Of a DNA stretch of 10,896 bases, positions 6,931 through 10,896 are shown piece by piece (positions within the stretch are counted from its first letter, which is position 1; each line of letters opens with the position of its first letter). Below the pieces are notes generated by a model. That model saw only the letters and a list, made by a program, of their open reading frames with translations, was not told where the DNA came from and searched no databases. The stretch is taken from the NCBI GenBank assembly GCA_013694885.1, contig JACDBO010000224.1, forward strand, positions 1-10,896. The letters are read 5' to 3'. This DNA is from Chloroflexia bacterium. GTDB lineage: Bacteria > Chloroflexota > Chloroflexia > Thermomicrobiales > UBA6265. A program made the translations under genes and the position numbers.

Positions 6931-7256
6931 TGACGACACCTGACGACCGCTGGGTGCCTGAGAATGCCGATGGCAGCGGCTGGGCCGATGTTGATTGGGT
7001 CAGCGCGGCCCGAGGCAGCCGCTACCATTACCGCCACGCCGCCGACCGCGAAGAGGCACTCCGAGCCCTACCTTTGTGCTTTCGGGTCGTCACCCGTCTC
7101 GAATCTGCCGAGCTCCGACCGCACGAAAACACCTACTACGTCCCCGGCTTCGCCCTCGCCGATTTTCTGACCGAGCTGGTCTGGCACGGTGGCGCGGAGA
7201 CGATCTGGCATGTCGAGCCGTGCCAGACAGCTCCGCCGGAGGCGCGCGTCCGGTAG
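6930..7256 (+). CDS. Unrecognised 108-residue protein coupled to flavin reductase
   Basis: I do not recognise this protein. It is hydrophilic, with no signal peptide or membrane span. It starts with an acidic, Trp-rich segment (WVPENADGSGWADVDW, about 8-23), followed by RGSRYHYRHAADREEALRAL, an amphipathic middle (CFRVVTRLESAELRP) and an aromatic end (NTYYVPGFALADFLTELVWH) before a Pro-rich tail. Start ATG 6930 shares its A with the flavin reductase TGA stop (TGATG); a GTG at 6927 is equally possible and adds one residue. Termination-reinitiation coupling suggests production in step with the flavin reductase, so it may be a partner or small ligand-binding protein (inference). No catalytic motif is evident. 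Its place in a coupled operon is the main support that it is real. Confidence 0.7.
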   Translation: MTTPDDRWVPENADGSGWADVDWVSAARGSRYHYRHAADREEALRALPLCFRVVTRLESAELRPHENTYYVPGFALADFLTELVWHGGAETIWHVEPCQTAPPEARVR

Positions 7257-7402
7257 GGATTCCCGGCCAATTGTCACGTCCGGCCGCCGCGTGGAATGAC
7301 AGCCTGGCGCCGGGATAAAGCGTCATCGCGCCAGTGGCAGGTTAGGATAGAGCGATAGAAGAGTGCTGTGCGGTGATGGAACCATGAAGAGGAGGAGAAA
7401 GC

Positions 7403-7957
7403 GTGGAACGAGTTGCGAACGTGTCCGACGTGCTACGAGAGATGCGAAAGGTTCGTCAGGCGCGCCTCTATGGCCCGGACGCCGTGCCAGACGATGTGGT
7501 TGCCGAGTTATTGGAGATCGCGCGGTGGACGGGAAGTTCCCGGAACACCCAACCGTGGCACTTCATCGTAGTCACCGACAAGGAGCAGCTGCGACAGATC
7601 AGCGAGGTGCGCACGCCGATCCACTGGGTGGCCGACGCACCGCTGGCGATCGCAATTGTGCTCGACGGCCAAAGCGAGTCGAGTGAAGCGTTCGACGAGG
7701 GACGCGTTACCGAGCGCCTCCTGATCGCGGCACGGCTGCTCGGTCTGGGTGGCGGCACGGCCTGGTTCGGTGATGCCTCGCAGCAGGCACGAGGCAAGGA
7801 AATCCTCGGCATCCCGGCGGAGCGGACCGCGCGCTCGGTCGTGGTCATCGGCACCCCGACGACGACCAAAGACCACCGGCCGAACCCAGCCGAGCCTGGT
7901 CGCCGACCACTCGCCGAACTCGTCAGCTACGACCGGCAGGGACAGGTAAAGGGTTAG
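7403..7957 (+). CDS. Nitroreductase family protein
   Basis: Predicted FMN-dependent NAD(P)H oxidoreductase of the nitroreductase superfamily, 184 residues, slightly short for the family (about 180-220). Marks: MRKVRQARLYGPDAVPDDVV (14-33), the FMN-phosphate/ring-binding SSRNTQPWHFIVV (45-57), PIHWVADAPLAIAIVLD in the centre, the dimer helix VTERLLIAARLLGLGGGTAWFG, and a C-terminal SVVVIGTP strand with PLAELVSYDR as the usual end. The start is GTG 7403 with GGAGG at 7391-7395, 7 bases upstream. It lies 146 bases after the coupled MerR set, with no convincing terminator or promoter in between, so co-transcription is possible but unproven. Nitroaromatics, quinones or enones are usual substrates in the family; the natural one here is unknown. 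Confidence 0.93.
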   Translation: MERVANVSDVLREMRKVRQARLYGPDAVPDDVVAELLEIARWTGSSRNTQPWHFIVVTDKEQLRQISEVRTPIHWVADAPLAIAIVLDGQSESSEAFDEGRVTERLLIAARLLGLGGGTAWFGDASQQARGKEILGIPAERTARSVVVIGTPTTTKDHRPNPAEPGRRPLAELVSYDRQGQVKG

Positions 7958-8463
7958 CACTCTACCGCAGGGCTCAACCCGTTCGTTACGCGCGCGACGT
8001 TCGGAACCTCTCGATTAGGGGCGTTATTCGGAATCCGGATGATGAGTGGTGCAACGCACTCCGCCGTCATTCTGGGGCCGCAGCCGAAGCATCCCAGCAG
8101 CTACGTCGGGCAGCTGCATCGCGCGCGAAGCGCTCGACGGCGAAGCCATCGCATGGCCTCAACGGTTGGGCCGCGCGGATGGTTGTCCGGTTTCGGTCGG
8201 ATTCTGCCGCATCGCGTCGCGCTCACCGACCTTTCCCGGCGCGATCCCTGGTTGGAGGACCCCTGGGGCGGGGCGGACGACCGTCTCATCGCCCATAATG
8301 CCCGTGCCTGGGACATCCTTCTCGTCCATAAGGCCGGCGTCAGTCGGCTGCTCATGGTCGACCGATTCGTGCCGTGGCGCGTCGTCTCCGGATTGCATAC
8401 ATCGTCCTGTTCATGTCAGTAATTGGCGTCATTCGGTACGCGACTTCACCCTGGCGACGATCA
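7958..8463. other. Long interval without a convincing gene
   Basis: Between the nitroreductase stop and the convergent small gene there are 506 bases without a recognisable gene, RNA or mobile element. Overlapping open frames exist on both strands (plus 8039-8422 and 8046-8543, minus 8398-8159). Only the first has a codon-position G+C pattern like coding DNA. No clear terminator hairpin with a T-run is present. It may hold decayed coding sequence. Confidence 0.5.
8039..8422 (+). CDS. Doubtful open reading frame, possibly a gene remnant
   Basis: 127 codons from ATG 8039 to TAA 8422, product unrecognised. The second half (about residues 50-115, including LPHRVALTDLSRRDPWLEDP and ARAWDILLVHKAGVSRLLMV) looks protein-like: in a 60-codon sample I estimate G+C of roughly 73, 45 and 80 per cent at codon positions 1, 2 and 3, the order expected of coding DNA here. 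The first part is Arg/Ser-rich and unconvincing, and the start has no clear ribosome binding site. The frame is open right back to the nitroreductase TAG at 7955-7957, in the same phase. It could be a true small gene, a decayed fragment, or chance in G+C-rich DNA. Confidence 0.25.
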   Translation: MMSGATHSAVILGPQPKHPSSYVGQLHRARSARRRSHRMASTVGPRGWLSGFGRILPHRVALTDLSRRDPWLEDPWGGADDRLIAHNARAWDILLVHKAGVSRLLMVDRFVPWRVVSGLHTSSCSCQ

Positions 8464-8781
8464 TCAGCTCTCGGTCCTCGGTCCTCGGCCCTCGGTCCTT
8501 CGTTTCGGTGGTCGCATCAACAGATCAATGTCCTCGTCATTGATCTGAAATGTCCATCCGGCGACTGTGGCAATAGCGGGCGAAGCGATCTCTCCATATG
8601 TGATCTCGACGCGCCGCCCATCCACGTCAATGGTGCGGCGTGAACTCAAGCTGAACGCCTGACGGGGGCTGCGGTAGACCATCCGCGTGCCGCCAACTTC
8701 CACCAGCGCCGCCTCGACAAGGGCGGCCGCTTCCTGCTCCGAGAGCGGTTGAGAATGGGCTGTCGCTGGCTGATCAGTCAC
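8464..8781 (-). CDS. Small unrecognised protein with repeat-encoded C-terminus
   Basis: 105-residue cytosolic protein, not recognised. An acidic/Ala-rich helix (LSEQEAAALVEAALVEVGGT) is followed by a beta-rich part (MVYRSPRQAFSLSSRRTIDV, then RRVEITYGEIASPAIATVAG, WTFQINDEDIDLLMRP), suggesting a compact alpha-beta fold, and by a basic tail KRRTEGRGPRTES. That tail is encoded by a 7-base tandem repeat and is probably not part of the fold. GTG 8781 has GGAGG (8791-8795) 9 bases upstream; an ATG at 8817 is in frame (117 residues) but lies inside a hairpin and has no ribosome binding site. The frame stays open further upstream into the amidohydrolase on the other strand, which is a shadow. It is divergent from the amidohydrolase. 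The coherent fold-like composition supports a real gene. Confidence 0.65.
   Translation of the reverse strand: MTDQPATAHSQPLSEQEAAALVEAALVEVGGTRMVYRSPRQAFSLSSRRTIDVDGRRVEITYGEIASPAIATVAGWTFQINDEDIDLLMRPPKRRTEGRGPRTES
8470..8497. repeat. Heptanucleotide tandem repeat (CTCGGTC x4)
   Basis: Four consecutive 7-base units at 8470, 8477, 8484 and 8491; three are CTCGGTC and the third is CTCGGCC. A decayed fifth unit may follow (CTTCGTT). The array overlaps the last codons of the small minus-strand gene. Because 7 is not a multiple of 3, each unit gained or lost would change the C-terminal frame. It resembles the short tandemly repeated heptanucleotides known from cyanobacteria. Confidence 0.75.
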
Positions 8782-8874
8782 GGAAGACCGCCTCCGCCTC
8801 GTTTGGTTCCGGTCCATCGGGCGCATGGTTGCCCGATAGGATGCGTCGATGCTACCACGCAGTGCCGGTCTTCC
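8782..8874. promoter_or_regulatory. Spaced inverted repeat in the divergent region
   Basis: GGAAGACCG (8782-8790) and CGGTCTTCC (8866-8874) are perfect 9-base inverted arms 75 bases apart. The left arm fills the spacer between the ribosome binding site and GTG start of the small gene. It could be a pair of operator half-sites or a long-range RNA pairing that hides the start; chance is also plausible for arms this short. Confidence 0.3.
8816..8837. promoter_or_regulatory. Hairpin/dyad in the divergent region
   Basis: ATCGGGC (8816-8822) and GCCCGAT (8831-8837) form a perfect 7-base dyad with an 8-base loop, nested between the two arms of the 8782-8874 inverted repeat and about 35 bases upstream of the small gene's GTG. 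No T-run follows. Operator or 5'-leader hairpin are both possible. Confidence 0.35.
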
Positions 8875-9010
8875 CTCGCGGCGCTCCGCTTCATTCGCGG
8901 CTGGCATTGTGCGGTGCTGAGAGTGCGAACCCTCGCGGTTGTGACGGCCGCGGGTCTTGTAACCATGAACAGGAATGAGAGACGCCAAGGCGTCGGGGGA
9001 GGATGTGGCG

Positions 9011-10213
9011 ATGGTCGTGGAAGCACCGATTCGCAATGATATCGACGAGATCATGCCGGGCGTGATCGCCGACCGGCGGCATCTGCACGAGCATCCCGAA
9101 CTCGGGTTCCAGGAGCACAAAACGGCGCGCCTCGTTGCCGAACGCCTAGAATCGCTCGGCGTGGAAGACATCCGTACCGGCATCAACAAGACCGGCGTGA
9201 CCGGCCTCATCCGGGGTACAGCGGGTGGCGGCGAAGGCAAGGTCGTCCTCGTCCGCGCTGATATGGACGCCCTCCCGATCGTGGAGGAAAACGCCGTCGA
9301 ATACAAATCGCACCATGACGGCGTCATGCACGCCTGCGGCCACGACGCGCACACGGCGATGCTGCTCGGACTGGCGCGGGTGCTAACTGAGCGCCGCGAC
9401 CAGTTCGCGGGGACGGTCAAGGTGCTGTTCCAGCCCGCCGAAGAATTACCGCCAGGGGGAGCAAAGGGGATGATCGCCGAGGGCGTGCTCAACGAGCCCC
9501 ACGTCGATGCCGTGTTCGGTCTCCACGTCGCCCAGGAGGAGGCGGTCGGCACGATCCACGTCGGGGCCGGCCCGGTGATGGCCGCCGCCGACCGTTTCTC
9601 CATTCACATCAAGGCCAAAGGTGGGCACGGCGCCGCGCCGCATGATTGTATCGACCCGATCGCCGTCGGTGCCCAGATCGTGTCCTCGTTGCAGACCCTC
9701 GTCTCGCGTGAGGTCGATCCGATCAGGCACGCGGTCGTCAGCGTCTGCACCTTTCACGCCGGGAATGCCTTCAACGTCATCCCGGACACTGCTGAACTCA
9801 GTGGTACGGTCCGCAGCTTCGACCCTGACGTGCGTGATCTGCTCCAAGACCGCATCGCGGCCCTGGCGACAGGGATTGGCGCGGCGATGCGGGCCAAGGT
9901 GGAGGTCACATACGACCGTGGGTACCCGGCAACAGTCAACGATGAAGCGATGACCGCGATTGTGCGCGATGCGGCGACCGCTGTCGTCGGCGCGGATCGC
10001 GTGCACACCAAGAAGCCGCAAATGGGCGCGGAGGACTTTTCGTATTTCCTGCTCGAACGGCCAGGGTGCTTTTTCTTCGTCGGCAGCAAGAACGAAGCGG
10101 AGGGACTGGTCTGGGGCCACCACCACCCGCGCTTTGACATCGACGAGGAGTGCATGACCGCCGGTATCGGCACGATGGCGACGACGGTTCTCAACTTCCT
10201 CGAACAGGCTTGA
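9011..10213 (+). CDS. M20 family metal-dependent amidohydrolase (first copy)
   Basis: Predicted cytosolic metallo-amidohydrolase of the M20D type (N-acyl-amino-acid amidohydrolase/hippurate hydrolase-like), 400 residues, complete. It would release an amino acid or amine from an acylated substrate. Visible: RRHLHEHPELGFQE (22-35), RADMDALPI (82-90), the metal motif HACGHDAHTAMLLG (107-120) with Cys109 and His111, QPAEELPPGG (141-150) with Glu144/145, GLHV (170-173) with His172, the dimerisation domain KGGHGAAPH (203-211) to FNVIPDTAELSGTVRSFD (254-271), and GHHHPRFDIDEEC (369-381) with the last His ligand. ATG 9011 has GGAGG (8998-9002) 8 bases upstream and aligns exactly with the start of the second copy; an ATG at 8975 is therefore rejected. 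It is followed after 82 bases, without a visible terminator, by the second copy. Confidence 0.95.
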   Translation: MVVEAPIRNDIDEIMPGVIADRRHLHEHPELGFQEHKTARLVAERLESLGVEDIRTGINKTGVTGLIRGTAGGGEGKVVLVRADMDALPIVEENAVEYKSHHDGVMHACGHDAHTAMLLGLARVLTERRDQFAGTVKVLFQPAEELPPGGAKGMIAEGVLNEPHVDAVFGLHVAQEEAVGTIHVGAGPVMAAADRFSIHIKAKGGHGAAPHDCIDPIAVGAQIVSSLQTLVSREVDPIRHAVVSVCTFHAGNAFNVIPDTAELSGTVRSFDPDVRDLLQDRIAALATGIGAAMRAKVEVTYDRGYPATVNDEAMTAIVRDAATAVVGADRVHTKKPQMGAEDFSYFLLERPGCFFFVGSKNEAEGLVWGHHHPRFDIDEECMTAGIGTMATTVLNFLEQA

Positions 10214-10295
10214 GCCAACCGCCGACGGGGAGCACCACCGAGTGCGCCCGGTCCTATAGCCGACAGAGGCTGACAGAAAGAGGAGAGATCACGAG

Positions 10296-10896
10296 ATGGT
10301 CACTGGGATGGAATTACGGACCGACGTAGATGAGATTTTGCCGGGAGTGGTCGCCGACCGGCGATACCTGCACGAGCACCCGGAACTGTCATTTCAGGAG
10401 TATGAGACAGCGAAGTTCGTGGCCAAGCGGCTCGAATCGCTCGGTGTCGAGGATCTACGCACCGGCATCGCCGGCACCGGGATCACTGCGCTGATACGCG
10501 GCGGGGCCGGCGAGGGAAAAGTCGCGCTCGTGCGGGCGGATATGGACGCTCTGCCGATCCTTGAAGAGAACGCGGTCGAGTACAAGTCGCGGCATGATGG
10601 GGTGATGCACGCCTGTGGGCACGACGCCCACACCGCAATGCTCCTCGGCGTCGCGCGGCTGCTGACCGACCGGCGCGACCAGATCAAAGGCACCGTGAAG
10701 CTCTTGTTTCAGCCGGCGGAGGAAATGCCGCCCGGCGGTGCTATCGGGATGATCGAGGAAGGCGTGCTCGAAGATCCGCACGTCGATGCCGTCTTCGGTC
10801 TCCACGTTGCCGCAGACATTCCGGCCGGGCAGATCGGCGTCCGCGCCGGCAACGCCTCCGCGGCGTCGGACCGGTTTACCATCACGATTCAGGGTC
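10296..10896 (+). CDS. M20 family metal-dependent amidohydrolase (second copy, 3' end outside window)
   Basis: Tandem paralogue of the preceding gene; 200 codons are visible and the rest lies past the right edge. By eye about 70 per cent of residues match, with one two-residue deletion near position 70. All metal-site residues present in the visible half are kept: HACGHDAHTAMLLG with Cys107 and His109, QPAEEMPPGG with Glu142/143, and GLHV with His170. Differences cluster at the very N-terminus, in TAKFVAKRLE, and after GLHVAADIPAGQIGVRAGNA, close to where the substrate-lid domain begins, so specificity may differ. ATG 10296 has AGGAG at 10281-10285, 10 bases upstream; ATG 10308 is possible but breaks the alignment with copy one. 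Same strand and an 82-base spacing suggest one transcript. Confidence 0.94.
   Translation, partial: MVTGMELRTDVDEILPGVVADRRYLHEHPELSFQEYETAKFVAKRLESLGVEDLRTGIAGTGITALIRGGAGEGKVALVRADMDALPILEENAVEYKSRHDGVMHACGHDAHTAMLLGVARLLTDRRDQIKGTVKLLFQPAEEMPPGGAIGMIEEGVLEDPHVDAVFGLHVAADIPAGQIGVRAGNASAASDRFTITIQG

Noticed and set aside
7291..7302. GGAATGACAG as the end of a second REP-like element
   Set aside because: Only the terminal word matches; the preceding bases lack the GAGC/GCGAG palindrome core, so chance is enough.
7271..7319. TTGTCA (7271-7276) and GGATAAAG (7312-7319) as a promoter before the nitroreductase
   Set aside because: TTGTCA resembles a -35, but the spacing to the -10-like word is about 37 bases and nothing suitable sits at 16-18 bases.
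8159..8398. A 79-codon minus-strand frame in the gene-poor interval
   Set aside because: Its codon-position G+C pattern is highest at position 1 rather than 3, as expected for the complement of a coding-like frame; no ribosome binding site or family seen.
8782..9603. Upstream continuation of the small minus-strand gene to 9603
   Set aside because: It lies antisense to the M20 amidohydrolase and is an open shadow frame; a good ribosome binding site supports GTG 8781 instead.
1..10896. CRISPR array, insertion sequence, integrase, tRNA or rRNA
   Set aside because: No regularly spaced repeats, transposase motifs, cloverleaf-like sequence or rRNA signature was seen on either strand.

Overview
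This 10.9 kb window is G+C-rich, densely packed bacterial chromosome. Several genes use GTG or TTG starts, most start codons have a GGAGG-like ribosome binding site, and genes are often coupled by short overlaps. The gene content (BtpA/SgcQ-family protein, acetamidase/formamidase, cytosolic Cys-type sulfatase, MerR/flavin reductase/nitroreductase set, twin M20 amidohydrolases) and the dispersed repeat types would fit a heterotroph of the Chloroflexota, perhaps class Thermomicrobia. That placement is inference; there is no rRNA, tRNA or marker protein here to prove it. No CRISPR array, insertion sequence, phage gene or RNA gene was found.

Left part (1-5750), all on the minus strand. In transcription order: a small two-helix membrane protein (TTG start), a BtpA/SgcQ-family TIM-barrel protein, a SAM-dependent methyltransferase, a sulfatase/alkaline-phosphatase-superfamily hydrolase with a C-x-P-S-R formylglycine motif, an acetamidase/formamidase-family protein, and a UMF1/Atg22-like MFS transporter that runs off the left edge. 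The transporter start overlaps the acetamidase stop by 8 bases. The run is interrupted by a 162-base gap carrying a dispersed palindromic repeat (4574-4605) and by a 107-base gap with a strong G+C hairpin (2116-2140), so it may be two or three transcripts. Methyltransferase and sulfatase, and acetamidase and transporter, look like the firm pairs.

Middle part (5751-7957), plus strand. A 98-base divergent control region leads into a MerR-type regulator, a flavin reductase-like FMN protein and an unrecognised 108-residue protein. These are joined by a 4-base (ATGA) and a 1-base (TGATG) overlap. A nitroreductase-family protein follows 146 bases further on. The set reads as a MerR-controlled flavin redox module, inducer unknown.

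Right part. 7958-8463 has no convincing gene, only a weak open frame. A small unrecognised minus-strand gene (8464-8781) ends inside a heptanucleotide tandem repeat and starts next to a region with two inverted repeats. From 9011 to the right edge lie two tandem, closely similar M20-family amidohydrolases (second one truncated by the window), a clear local duplication.

Nothing here is a clear new defence or mobile system. The most interesting items are the sulfatase/methyltransferase/amidase/transporter neighbourhood, the coupled unknown protein in the MerR flavin operon, the amidohydrolase duplication, and the tandem repeat that encodes the C-terminus of the small gene.
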